Shown here: positions 24,101-30,671 of the stretch, piece by piece
How positions within the stretch are numbered: the stretch's first letter is position 1
How the letters are laid out: every line of letters starts with the position of its first letter
Notes under the pieces: generated by a model
The model's input: only the letters and a program-made list of their open reading frames with translations
Databases searched by the model: none
Told to the model about the DNA's origin: nothing
Made by a program: the position numbers and the translations under genes
From: a virus
Reading direction: 5' to 3' (one strand)
Virus record (IMG/VR): IMGVR_UViG_3300020172_003394
Location: 1-64,000 of that record
DNA length: 64,000 nt

Positions 24101-24720
24101 TTGATTATGAAGAGAAGGCAAAAAAGAACTTAGAGAAGTTCAACGCATTTCTTGCTGAAGATCCTCGTGTTGAAAAGTTGAATGAGATGTATGAGGTGTT
24201 CGGTGAGCAGTTGCTTTCCGCACCCGCATCTGGTAAGATTCATTACCACAACGCATTTCCTGGTGGGTATCTTGACCACGTAGTACACGTTGCGGAAACC
24301 TCTATGAAGGTGGCAACCGTGTACAAGGCTATCGGTGGGCAGATTGACTTTACTAAGCAGGAGATGATTTTTACGGCTCTTCATCACGACTTGGGTAAGT
24401 TGGGTAATGAGGCTGGTGCCTACTACCTTGACCAAGACAGTGATTGGCATCGTAAACGTGGTGAGATGTACACGTATAACGACAATATTCAGTTTATGAC
24501 GGTCACGGATAGAGCACTGTATCTTTTACAAAAGTTTGATATCAAGATTACAGAGAAGGAGTGGCTAGCAATCAAGATGTCAGATGGTTTATATGACGAA
24601 GGAAACAAACCATACTACAAGCCGTATCAGAAGTATGCGATGAAAACGAATCTTCCGTATGTTATCCACTGGTCAGACCATATGGCTTGTACTGCGGAAC
24701 GTGACGAAGGGATGTTCTAG
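24097..24720 (+). CDS. HD-domain phosphohydrolase
   Basis: A 207-aa protein with the HD metal centre: His61 (GGYLDHVVHV), His97-Asp98 (LHHDLGK) and Asp194 (HWSDHMA). The pattern GGYLDHV resembles HD hydrolases such as YhaM-type exoribonucleases. Phage HD enzymes also include dATP triphosphohydrolases (DatZ). The codon use is GC-richer than in its neighbours. In the same window as a PurA/PurZ-like enzyme and an IMPDH/GMPR, a role on purine nucleotides is possible but unproven. Confidence 0.75.
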   Translation: MIDYEEKAKKNLEKFNAFLAEDPRVEKLNEMYEVFGEQLLSAPASGKIHYHNAFPGGYLDHVVHVAETSMKVATVYKAIGGQIDFTKQEMIFTALHHDLGKLGNEAGAYYLDQDSDWHRKRGEMYTYNDNIQFMTVTDRALYLLQKFDIKITEKEWLAIKMSDGLYDEGNKPYYKPYQKYAMKTNLPYVIHWSDHMACTAERDEGMF

Positions 24721-24728
24721 TAGTTGAT

Positions 24729-24810
24729 GCACTCGTGGCGTAATTGGAAGCCGCGCAGGTCTTAGGAACCTGTGCCGTAAGGCGTGTGGGTTCGACCCCC
24801 ACCGAGTGCA
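24729..24810 (+). tRNA. trnL-uag: tRNA-Leu (UAG)
   Basis: Acceptor GCACTCG/CGAGTGC, loop CTTAGGA, long variable arm (GCCGTAAGGC), T loop TTCGACC. No encoded CCA. Confidence 0.95.
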
Positions 24811-24813
24811 TTT

Positions 24814-25029
24814 ATGACGATACTCAAATGTAAAAACTGTGGAGAAACCCAAAATCTACATACCAACTACGCGTATCATTTACCCGATACGCCTGTAGAA
24901 AGTATTTTGTGTAATGAATGTGGGGAGATTACCGAAGTAACGCATGGTGATAGAAGCTTAACTAGCATAAGCACCGGCTTGTGGCGCCGGGGACAGCGGG
25001 GGCAGCACCCGTCTATCACCCTGTGGTAA
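24814..25029 (+). CDS. Zinc-ribbon protein whose 3' end overlaps tRNA-His
   Basis: A frame of 71 codons begins with ATG three bases after tRNA-Leu. The first 40 residues contain CKNCG and CNECG, a convincing zinc ribbon. After residue 44 the frame reads through the tRNA-His gene and ends after it, giving a basic, Gly/Arg-rich tail. Either the gene genuinely overlaps the tRNA, or the original stop was lost. No ribosome-binding site is visible. Confidence 0.35.
   Translation: MTILKCKNCGETQNLHTNYAYHLPDTPVESILCNECGEITEVTHGDRSLTSISTGLWRRGQRGQHPSITLW
24946..25020 (+). tRNA. trnH-gug: tRNA-His (GUG), atypical T loop
   Basis: GGTGATAG pairs with CTATCACC over 8 bp (the extra G-1:C73 pair of tRNA-His). 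Anticodon stem CCGGC/GCCGG holds TTGTGGC. The T stem GCGGG/CCCGT encloses GGCAGCA instead of TTCRANY, and the D loop lacks the usual GG. A second 3' half follows at 25021-25059. Confidence 0.7.
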
Positions 25030-25059
25030 ATACGCGGGTTCAAGTCCCGTCATTCACCC
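25021..25059 (+). pseudogene. Detached tRNA 3' half
   Basis: A canonical T arm (GCGGG TTCAAGT CCCGT) and an acceptor 3' strand ending CATTCACC, with no 5' partner in place. It directly abuts tRNA-His and could pair with GGTGA of that gene. A 5'-half-like remnant (CCTATAGTTCAATTG, about 25069) follows before tRNA-Cys. Confidence 0.5.
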
Positions 25060-25115
25060 TAGTACGCCCCTATAGTTCAATTGAAAGCGCATGAATTTAA
25101 GAGTATTAATAAGTT

Positions 25116-25190
25116 GGATGAGTGGCAGAGAGGTCCAATGCAAGAGTCTGCAAAACTCTAAAGCCGCCGGTTCGAATCCGGCCTCGTCCT
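25116..25190 (+). tRNA. trnC-gca: tRNA-Cys (GCA)
   Basis: Acceptor GGATGAG/CTCGTCC with discriminator T, anticodon loop CTGCAAA, short variable loop, T loop TTCGAAT. Confidence 0.93.
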
Positions 25191-25191
25191 T

Positions 25192-25208
25192 GCCGAATTT
25201 GATTCGGC
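25192..25208 (+). terminator. Hairpin after tRNA-Cys
   Basis: GCCGAAT-TTG-ATTCGGC, a perfect 7-bp stem followed by only a short T run. A second perfect hairpin (AATATAAC/GTTATATT) lies at 25218-25238 in the leader of the next gene. Confidence 0.4.
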
Positions 25209-25265
25209 TGTTTCAGAAATATAACACTCTGTTATATTCAACACTCGTATAGTTAGGAGTATTCT

Positions 25266-26381
25266 ATGAAAAAACTTATGTTAGCAACGCTGTTATTTAG
25301 TGTTGTTGCATGTGATACTTCAACTGAACCTTCGCCAACACCCGTAGCAACACAGGTTGCTATTTCTCCGGCGGCAGGACAAGTTGAAGTGGGTCGCACG
25401 GCTACACTCACAGCAACAGTATCAGACCAACTGGGTCGCCCCCTTACTTCACCTGTTACTTGGAGTTCTTTGAACCCTACAGTAGCAACGGTTTCATCCG
25501 CAGGTGTCATCACGGGGGTTGCACGTGGACAAGCATCAATTCGTGCAACATCGGGAGATGTGCAAGCAACAGTAACGGTATTCGTTATTGACCCAACGGT
25601 GGCAACAGTCACCATCACAGGTGCACCCACATCTACGTTTTTTGTGGGACAAACCTTCCAAGCAACAGCAACAGCACGTGATGCTTCAAACAATGTTTTA
25701 ACATCATTTGTGACCACTTGGACATCAGGTACGCCTGCAGTAGCAACCGTTTCACCGTCAGGATTGGTTACTGCTGTTTCCGCAGGAACATCAATCATCA
25801 CTATTTCGGTGGGTGGAAGAACATCAACAATTACTGTGACAGTTTCATTAGTCCCTGTGAATACTGTAACATTGTCATTGCCGTCACCTGCACGAGTAGG
25901 TCGAGATGTAGCGATTACGTCTGTGCTACGTAATGCAACAGGAGCAACACTAACATCAGCACAACGAAATTTTGTGTGGGCAAGCACAGACACAACGGTT
26001 GCCACTGTTTCTTCTGCTGGTGTTGTTCGCGGTGTTTCTGTGGGCAATACCACCATCACTGCAATTGTTGAAGGAAAGGTGGGTATTCTTTCTGTATCAG
26101 TAACCGAAGTTGCAATTGACCGTATTGTTGTCACACCTGATAGTGCCAATGTTAAGGTTGGCGCAACTAGACAATACGTTGCTCAAGCGTTTGACGCAGA
26201 TAGTGTTTCACTTTCTACGGCAGCACTAAATAGTCGTGTGTTCACATGGACGAGTAGCAACACAGTCAAGTTTGTTGTATCTAATTCAGGACTTGTTACT
26301 GGTGTGGCAGTTGGCTCGGAAACCGTAACAGCAACAATTGGCAATAAATCCGGGACATCACAAGTTATTATCGTCCCATAA
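25266..26381 (+). CDS. Lipoprotein with four Ig-like (Big_2) domains
   Basis: A 371-aa protein with a lipoprotein signal (lipobox VVAC, Cys16) and then about four repeats of roughly 85 residues. Each contains the Big_2 pattern VxVGxTxxxTAxxxD...TVATVSxxGxVTGVxxGxxxI. Such domains are common in surface adhesins. The closest style is that of Ig-like lipoproteins of Gemmatimonadota and related bacteria, which suggests transfer from a host. It is flanked by tRNA genes and could alter surface adhesion or block other phages. Confidence 0.85.
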   Translation: MKKLMLATLLFSVVACDTSTEPSPTPVATQVAISPAAGQVEVGRTATLTATVSDQLGRPLTSPVTWSSLNPTVATVSSAGVITGVARGQASIRATSGDVQATVTVFVIDPTVATVTITGAPTSTFFVGQTFQATATARDASNNVLTSFVTTWTSGTPAVATVSPSGLVTAVSAGTSIITISVGGRTSTITVTVSLVPVNTVTLSLPSPARVGRDVAITSVLRNATGATLTSAQRNFVWASTDTTVATVSSAGVVRGVSVGNTTITAIVEGKVGILSVSVTEVAIDRIVVTPDSANVKVGATRQYVAQAFDADSVSLSTAALNSRVFTWTSSNTVKFVVSNSGLVTGVAVGSETVTATIGNKSGTSQVIIVP

Positions 26382-26396
26382 CATTTATACAAGTAG

Positions 26397-26475
26397 TTTC
26401 AGGGGGTGTGTTGGTATGAGAAAGTCTATGAATATTGAAAAGATTTTAAAATACATCAATCAACACCCCCTGAAA
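26397..26475. repeat. 15-bp inverted repeat around a 47-bp core
   Basis: TTTCAGGGGGTGTGTTG (26397-26413) and CAACACCCCCTGAAA (26461-26475) are nearly perfect complements. A 41-codon frame (26416-26541) begins inside and runs into tRNA-Thr; it has no ribosome-binding site and I do not call it as a gene. Confidence 0.55.
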
Positions 26476-26526
26476 GCTGTGTGTATTTGTGAGAAAACTC
26501 AGACGGAAACCTCGGAAAGAGATACC

Positions 26527-26607
26527 GCTACCTTCGCATAGTGGGATTGCACTTTCTTGGTAAGAAAGAGCCGTAAGGCAGAGTGAGTTCGATTCTCACA
26601 GGTAGCT
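26527..26607 (+). tRNA. trnT-ggu: tRNA-Thr (GGU) with long variable arm
   Basis: Acceptor GCTACCT/AGGTAGC, anticodon stem CTTTC/GAAAG with loop TTGGTAA, T loop TTCGATT. The variable region is an arm, AGCCGTAAGGCA, unlike normal tRNA-Thr. Confidence 0.75.
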
Positions 26608-26614
26608 TTACACT

Positions 26615-26686
26615 GCCCTGATAGTGTAATGGAGAGCACGATTGTCTTCGGAACAATTAGTAAAAGTTCGAATCTTTTTCGGGGCA
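26615..26686 (+). tRNA. trnR-ucg: tRNA-Arg (UCG)
   Basis: Acceptor GCCCTGA/TCGGGGC, anticodon loop CTTCGGA, T stem AAAAG/CTTTT with loop TTCGAAT. Confidence 0.9.
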
Positions 26687-26691
26687 CTTAT

Positions 26692-26765
26692 ACCCTCGTA
26701 GCTCAGCTGGATAGAGCATCAGACTTCTAATCTGAGGGTCAGAGGTTCGAATCCTCTCGGGGGTG
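26692..26765 (+). tRNA. trnR-ucu: tRNA-Arg (UCU)
   Basis: Acceptor ACCCTCG/CGGGGGT, anticodon loop CTTCTAA, T loop TTCGAAT. Confidence 0.95.
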
Positions 26766-26769
26766 TTTT

Positions 26770-26856
26770 GGTGCGGTGGTAGAGAGGTTGAATGCACGGG
26801 ATTGCAAATCCTGCTAGTGGAAACACTACACGCCGGTTCGAATCCGGCCCGCACCT
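26770..26856 (+). tRNA. trnC2-gca: tRNA-Cys-like (GCA), class II with long variable arm
   Basis: Acceptor GGTGCGG/CCGCACC, discriminator T. The anticodon stem CGGGA/TCCTG carries TTGCAAA. A 5-bp variable arm (TAGTG GAAA CACTA) makes it a class II tRNA like tRNA-Ser or tRNA-Leu, while the GCA anticodon and T73 are cysteine identity elements. Confidence 0.8.
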
Positions 26857-26872
26857 CTAACAAGGAGAAAAT

Positions 26873-27478
26873 ATGTCGTTTCGGATAACAACACGAGTAC
26901 ATAGTGTAAAAAAAGATATACTACCATTTGCATACGTGGATGATATTTTTACTCCAGAAGAGTTGCAACGGGTCGTTGATTACTGTGATAATTTACAATT
27001 GATAGATGCTACGATTGGGCAAGGAAAATTAGCACCACAATATAGAAAATCAAAAGTTAATCAATTTAAGGTGAATAAAGAAAACGAGTGGATATTTGAA
27101 AGGTTGCAAATAGCCACCGAATATATGAATAATGAGTTTTTTAGATTTGATTTAATTGGGTTCGACCAAATACAGTATACTGAGTATAGAGATGACAACA
27201 ACCTATATGATTTTCACGTAGACTGCTATATGGGACACGATGTTCCATTAGATCATTCATATCCAAGAAAGCTTTCATTCAGCTTAATACTTTCTGACAA
27301 TACCGAATACACGGGTGGTAAATTTGAAGTGATGTACTCCAAAGTACCGGAAGAAGTAACACAAAAAAAAGGCAGACTTCTAGCATTTCCGTCTCATATG
27401 TTGCATAGAGTTACACCTGTAATAAAAGGAACTAGAAAATCTCTTGTGTTTTGGGTGATAGGACCAAAGTTCAAATAG
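26873..27478 (+). CDS. 2OG-Fe(II) oxygenase (PKHD type)
   Basis: A 201-aa protein with YDFHVD (His115, Asp117), a distal HRVTPV (His178) and TRKSLVFWV, in which Arg188 binds 2-oxoglutarate. This is the prolyl-4-hydroxylase-like family common in T4-like phages. It differs from the 3975 gene in length and motif context. ATG follows AAGGAG after tRNA-Cys2. Substrate unknown; protein or nucleic-acid hydroxylation are both possible. Confidence 0.85.
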   Translation: MSFRITTRVHSVKKDILPFAYVDDIFTPEELQRVVDYCDNLQLIDATIGQGKLAPQYRKSKVNQFKVNKENEWIFERLQIATEYMNNEFFRFDLIGFDQIQYTEYRDDNNLYDFHVDCYMGHDVPLDHSYPRKLSFSLILSDNTEYTGGKFEVMYSKVPEEVTQKKGRLLAFPSHMLHRVTPVIKGTRKSLVFWVIGPKFK

Positions 27479-27487
27479 GAATACTAT

Positions 27488-27697
27488 ATGAAAAAAATAA
27501 ATATTGAAGTTATCAAAAATATAATATCGATTATAATCGCATATGGTGCACTAATTATTGTAGCCGCGGTATTACTTTTTACTGCAATAAATAAAACAAC
27601 TAACGACAGCAAAGAACATGACAGTAAAACGCAAGTAGAAAATACGGTGTTGGAAAGTGGTAACATTGAGAATGCTATAAAAACCAATCAATACTGA
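27488..27697 (+). CDS. Small membrane protein (69 aa)
   Basis: One transmembrane helix at about residues 9-35 (IISIIIAYGALIIVAAVLLFTA), then a polar tail rich in Asn, Thr and Glu. The stop overlaps the next start (TGATGA). No family recognised. Confidence 0.55.
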   Translation: MKKINIEVIKNIISIIIAYGALIIVAAVLLFTAINKTTNDSKEHDSKTQVENTVLESGNIENAIKTNQY

Positions 27698-27978
27698 TGA
27701 AAAAAATTTTATTTACAAAACCAATTACACTATCCGAAACTGCAGAACACAGAGTCCATACACGTAAGTGGTGGGCAATTCTTATCTTGATTATTGGTGG
27801 TCTTTTATTGGCAGGACGAGCACCAGTTCCGATGTCGTTAAGTTATACTCTTTTGTTCTTTGGCCACGCAGGAATGTTGCATAGTTTTTGGGAAAAACGG
27901 GATTACCCTATGGTTATCGTCAATCTTGTTTGGCTTGGTGTTGATGCCTTGGGGTTCATACGATGGTGGAATATGTAG
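27697..27978 (+). CDS. Small membrane protein (93 aa)
   Basis: Three hydrophobic segments at about residues 26-42, 48-60 and 72-88 predict an integral membrane protein. The 3' end overlaps the DUF1289 gene by 16 bp. Confidence 0.5.
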   Translation: MKKILFTKPITLSETAEHRVHTRKWWAILILIIGGLLLAGRAPVPMSLSYTLLFFGHAGMLHSFWEKRDYPMVIVNLVWLGVDALGFIRWWNM

Positions 27979-28160
27979 TCAAATCTCCATGCATAAAAGT
28001 ATGTAAATTACATAAAAATTCATGCATAGGGTGTCATAGGACTGTAGAAGAAATCAAAAAATGGAATAAATATTCAAACTTGACAAAAGTTTGGGTATGG
28101 GTTAAATTATATATAAGACGATATGACCAGAACTTGTGGAACCTGTACAAAATGTTGTGA
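27963..28160 (+). CDS. DUF1289-like Cys-rich protein (65 aa)
   Basis: Matches the DUF1289 signature: SPCIKVC (about residues 8-14), HKNSCIGCHRTVEEIKKW (about 17-34). Four Cys can hold metal, often iron. The Trp-rich C-terminus is unusual. It overlaps the YkgJ-like gene by 38 bp, so the two are likely made together. Confidence 0.75.
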   Translation: MVEYVVKSPCIKVCKLHKNSCIGCHRTVEEIKKWNKYSNLTKVWVWVKLYIRRYDQNLWNLYKML

Positions 28161-28542
28161 TGGGTGGTTATCTGTTGAAGTATACGGTAATAAAGTAAAT
28201 GTTGGCAATCCGTGTATCTTCAAAAAAGAAAGTTGTGGATGCTCTATATATCAAGACAGACCTATCACATGTAAAGAATTTTTGTGTGGGTGGATCAGAG
28301 ATGATGGTACGCTGTTTGAAGAATGGATGAAACCAGATGTAGTTAATTTTATTCTAGTGTACTATAAAGTAGAAGAACTTAATTGGTATAAATTAGTTCA
28401 AGCAGGTGAAGATATAAACACGTTGATGTTAAGTTACGTTATACAAAAAGCACTTCGACAAAATATTAATTTGGAATACTGGATCGGTAATACACAATTT
28501 TTAATTGGGTCGGAAGAGTTTAAAAAATACGTAAAGCATTAG
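28123..28542 (+). CDS. YkgJ-like metal-chelating protein (139 aa)
   Basis: The N-terminus has CGTCTKCC (residues 5-12), and CSIYQDRPITCKEFLC follows near residue 41. These Cys clusters are the zinc/iron-chelating motif of the YkgJ (UPF0153) family. The C-terminal half is helical. In some bacteria the family acts in metal handling of flagellar or biofilm proteins. It lies directly before tRNA-Met. Confidence 0.75.
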   Translation: MTRTCGTCTKCCDGWLSVEVYGNKVNVGNPCIFKKESCGCSIYQDRPITCKEFLCGWIRDDGTLFEEWMKPDVVNFILVYYKVEELNWYKLVQAGEDINTLMLSYVIQKALRQNINLEYWIGNTQFLIGSEEFKKYVKH

Positions 28543-28544
28543 TC

Positions 28545-28618
28545 GGCAGGGTAGCTCAGTTGGTGAGAGCGCACGACTCATAATCGTGAGGTCGAGGGTT
28601 CGAATCCCTCCCCCGCTA
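28545..28618 (+). tRNA. trnM-cau: tRNA-Met (CAU), elongator or Ile-type
   Basis: Anticodon stem CACGA/TCGTG with loop CTCATAA, T loop TTCGAAT. The acceptor GGCAGGG/CCCCGCT carries one A-C mismatch. The CAU anticodon could be methionine or lysidine-modified isoleucine; the sequence does not decide. Confidence 0.85.
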
Positions 28619-28622
28619 TCAA

Positions 28623-28704
28623 GGGAGTGTTGCAGAGCGGCCAAATGCAGTTGACTGTAAATCAACCGTCTTAGACTTCGGTGGTTCGAATCCACCCGCT
28701 CCCA
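28623..28704 (+). tRNA. trnY-gua: tRNA-Tyr (GUA)
   Basis: Acceptor GGGAGTG/CGCTCCC, anticodon loop CTGTAAA, long variable arm, T loop TTCGAAT. Confidence 0.95.
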
Positions 28705-28707
28705 TAT

Positions 28708-28781
28708 AGGCGCGTAGCTCAGGTGGTTAGAGCACTGACCTGATAAGTCAGGGGTCGCTGGTTCAACTCCAGCCGTGCCTA
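28708..28781 (+). tRNA. trnI-gau: tRNA-Ile (GAU)
   Basis: Acceptor AGGCGCG/CGTGCCT, anticodon loop CTGATAA, T loop TTCAACT. Confidence 0.95.
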
Positions 28782-28786
28782 TTTTA

Positions 28787-28858
28787 GCCCCGATAGCTCA
28801 ATGGTAGAGCATGTGACTCTTAATCACCAGGTTGTAGGTTCGAGTCCTACTCGGGGCA
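28787..28858 (+). tRNA. trnK-cuu: tRNA-Lys (CUU)
   Basis: Acceptor GCCCCGA/TCGGGGC, anticodon loop CTCTTAA, T loop TTCGAGT. Confidence 0.95.
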
Positions 28859-28861
28859 TAC

Positions 28862-28934
28862 GCCAAGATAGCTCAGTTGGTAGAGCAGCGGACTGAAGCT
28901 CCGCGTGTCGGGGGTTCGACTCCCTCTCTTGGCA
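28862..28934 (+). tRNA. trnF-gaa: tRNA-Phe (GAA)
   Basis: Acceptor GCCAAGA/TCTTGGC, anticodon loop CTGAAGC, T loop TTCGACT. Confidence 0.95.
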
Positions 28935-28940
28935 CTAAGG

Positions 28941-29312
28941 TTAAAGTGGTAATTCAGTAAGATTATTCTCTCGGTCTAAATACTTCATTTCGACCTTAAC
29001 AGGATTAAATTCCTGAATGGCATTTACCACAAGTTGTGGGTCAAGTGTACCGCAGGTATATACATCAAGTTGTAATAAACCAGGTGAGACTTCATCCCAC
29101 ACGTGAAGTGCGATGTGACTTGTTTCGATGATGGCAACAGCAGTAAGACCACGATTACCAGCGACATCAAGATAGTTCGCAAATGGTCCCATCATAACTT
29201 TCATACCAATGGAAGAAATAAGTGTTTCCATCCAATGTATTGTAGTTTGTTTGTCTGTTGGTGGATTGGTGACTTCGGCACGAACGATAAGATGTTTATG
29301 AACGAGTGGCAT
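28941..29312 (-). CDS. speD: S-adenosylmethionine decarboxylase-like protein (SpeD)
   Basis: A 123-aa protein. The processing site is ETSHIALHVW with Ser65 as the residue expected to become the pyruvoyl group, and YTCG (about residues 85-88) supplies the catalytic Cys. SpeD makes decarboxylated SAM for spermidine synthesis; speD is a known auxiliary gene of marine T4-like phages. It is the only minus-strand gene between 4.6 and 64 kb and lies directly beside tRNA-Phe, which suggests separate acquisition. Confidence 0.8.
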   Translation of the reverse strand: MPLVHKHLIVRAEVTNPPTDKQTTIHWMETLISSIGMKVMMGPFANYLDVAGNRGLTAVAIIETSHIALHVWDEVSPGLLQLDVYTCGTLDPQLVVNAIQEFNPVKVEMKYLDRENNLTELPL

Positions 29313-29381
29313 ATTACATATCCTTTGTTATAATGTTGTTAGTAAATATATAAGTATTAACGGTATATAAGGAAAATTATA

Positions 29382-29477
29382 ATGAAAGCAGCAGTTATTA
29401 CATTTTTAATAATAGCTATTAGTATAAGCTTGACAACCGCGTGGATAGCTATTATATTAGAAAGGGACGAGTTTTAG
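29382..29477 (+). CDS. Membrane micropeptide (31 aa)
   Basis: ATG follows AAGGAAA. Nearly the whole peptide is one transmembrane helix (VITFLIIAISISLTTAWIAII), with a short acidic end. The last bases of the stop codon are the first bases of tRNA-Trp. Confidence 0.5.
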   Translation: MKAAVITFLIIAISISLTTAWIAIILERDEF

Positions 29478-29547
29478 GTCCATAGTGTAATTGGCAACAC
29501 AACAGTCTCCAAAACTGTTTTTCAAGGTTCGAGTCCTTGTGGGCCTG
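29476..29547 (+). tRNA. trnW-cca: tRNA-Trp (CCA)
   Basis: Acceptor AGGTCCA/TGGGCCT, discriminator G, anticodon loop CTCCAAA, T loop TTCGAGT. Its 5' end overlaps the TAG of the micropeptide. Confidence 0.93.
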
Positions 29548-29553
29548 TTTCAT

Positions 29554-29627
29554 TCCCAGGTAGCTCAGTTGGTAGTAGCAGCGCACTGTTAATGCGCGGG
29601 TCGGGGGTTCAAGTCCCTCCCTGGGAG
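29554..29627 (+). tRNA. trnN-guu: tRNA-Asn (GUU)
   Basis: Acceptor TCCCAGG/CCTGGGA, anticodon loop CTGTTAA, T loop TTCAAGT. Confidence 0.95.
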
Positions 29628-29661
29628 CTTGTCGTATTTATTTTTCACAAACGAGGTTATT

Positions 29662-29919
29662 ATGAATTTGACACCGAATGATAAGTTGAAGTTGGAAGCA
29701 GCACTGAAGGATATGGCTACGTCTATGACACGGGTAGCAGCAGAACGCGACCTACAGAAGAATGTGATTGGAGACATCTGTGAAGAACTCCAACTCAATA
29801 AGAAGGTGTTCCGTAAGTTGGCACGTGTGTATTACAAGCAAAACTTTGATGACGAAGTTGCAACGCATCAAGAGTTTGAAACCCTTTACGAGACTGTAAC
29901 GCAAACTACTAAGCCCTAA
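29662..29919 (+). CDS. DsbA-like double-stranded DNA-binding protein (85 aa)
   Basis: ATG at 29662 follows GAGG. The C-terminal part, IGDICEELQLNKKVFRKLARVYYKQNFDDEV, resembles the conserved block of T4 DsbA, which binds DNA near late promoters, and of its cyanophage relatives. The N-terminal half is an amphipathic helix pair. In a genome with a gp55-type sigma, a role in late transcription is reasonable, but the match is by motif only. Confidence 0.55.
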   Translation: MNLTPNDKLKLEAALKDMATSMTRVAAERDLQKNVIGDICEELQLNKKVFRKLARVYYKQNFDDEVATHQEFETLYETVTQTTKP

Positions 29920-29929
29920 GAGGTGACGT

Positions 29930-30373
29930 ATGAATCGGTTATGGATGTTGTTGTTCGTTTTCGGATGTACGGCACCAACCGAACCGCAGGTTACAAACTA
30001 TCAATTAAATTTTGTAAAAGATGTAGATACAATTTTTGTTGATACCACGGCAATACAAATCACAAAGCATATTGGAGCGGTCACTAATATTCACGGCAGA
30101 CGAATGGTATTGATAACAGGAAATATTTACATCCAAGCAACTCCTGGATTTGGACATGTAGATACTCTACCTACGGTTAATCCAATATCGTATACCAACA
30201 ACGGGTATGTAGGCACTGTATTTGGTGCCTTTCCAAGTATGGTAGGAATGACTGCAACCATTATTGCAAAAGTTGTAGATGATATACGAACACCTGAAGA
30301 ATATAGGTATCCGCAACTTCGGCAAGTATTGGCAGTGGATACGATGAAGATGGTTATTCTCCCACGCAAATAG
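29930..30373 (+). CDS. Lipoprotein (147 aa)
   Basis: An N-terminal lipoprotein signal with lipobox VFGC (Cys13). The mature part is beta-rich with a central proline-rich loop and ends in a basic tail. No family is recognised. It lies between DsbA-like and tRNA-Asp. Confidence 0.6.
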   Translation: MNRLWMLLFVFGCTAPTEPQVTNYQLNFVKDVDTIFVDTTAIQITKHIGAVTNIHGRRMVLITGNIYIQATPGFGHVDTLPTVNPISYTNNGYVGTVFGAFPSMVGMTATIIAKVVDDIRTPEEYRYPQLRQVLAVDTMKMVILPRK

Positions 30374-30378
30374 TAGTT

Positions 30379-30452
30379 GGGGTGGTAGCTCAATTGGTTA
30401 GAGCACTGCACTGTCACTGCAGAGGTTGCGGGTTCGATTCCCGTCCATCCCG
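30379..30452 (+). tRNA. trnD-guc: tRNA-Asp (GUC)
   Basis: Acceptor GGGGTGG/CCATCCC, anticodon loop CTGTCAC, T loop TTCGATT. Confidence 0.95.
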
Positions 30453-30476
30453 TTTTACACCACCAAGGAGTATTTT

Positions 30477-30671
30477 ATGAAACGTGTGTATTTGAGTAAT
30501 ACTGAAAACAAAATTGCTGGAGTATGTGGTGGATTTGCAGAATCATTAGGAATTGACCCCACACTCATCAGATTACTTTTTGTTGCAGCGTTTTTTTCAC
30601 CACTTCCTGCAGTAATTTTTTATCTGCTGTGTTGGATAGTTATTCCACGAAATCCTGGATATAAGTCATAA
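30477..30671 (+). CDS. PspC-domain protein (64 aa)
   Basis: ATG at 30477 follows AAGGAG (longer starts lie in tRNA-Asp). The sequence NKIAGVCGGFAESLGIDPTLIR followed by a hydrophobic helix (LLFVAAFFSPLPAVIFYLLCWIVIP) is a PspC domain. PspC proteins sense membrane stress. The gene overlaps the next start by one base. Confidence 0.85.
   Translation: MKRVYLSNTENKIAGVCGGFAESLGIDPTLIRLLFVAAFFSPLPAVIFYLLCWIVIPRNPGYKS

Noticed and set aside
24946-25059. Group I intron in tRNA-His
   Set aside because: The extra sequence is under 50 nt and has none of the intron core helices.
25021-25059. Attachment site from integration into a tRNA gene
   Set aside because: A tRNA 3' half would fit, but there is no integrase or second copy of the site in the window.
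25253-26149. Long minus-strand frame (298 codons) opposite the Ig-like lipoprotein gene
   Set aside because: The plus-strand frame has a lipobox and Big_2 repeats; the opposite frame is a composition shadow without motifs or a ribosome-binding site.
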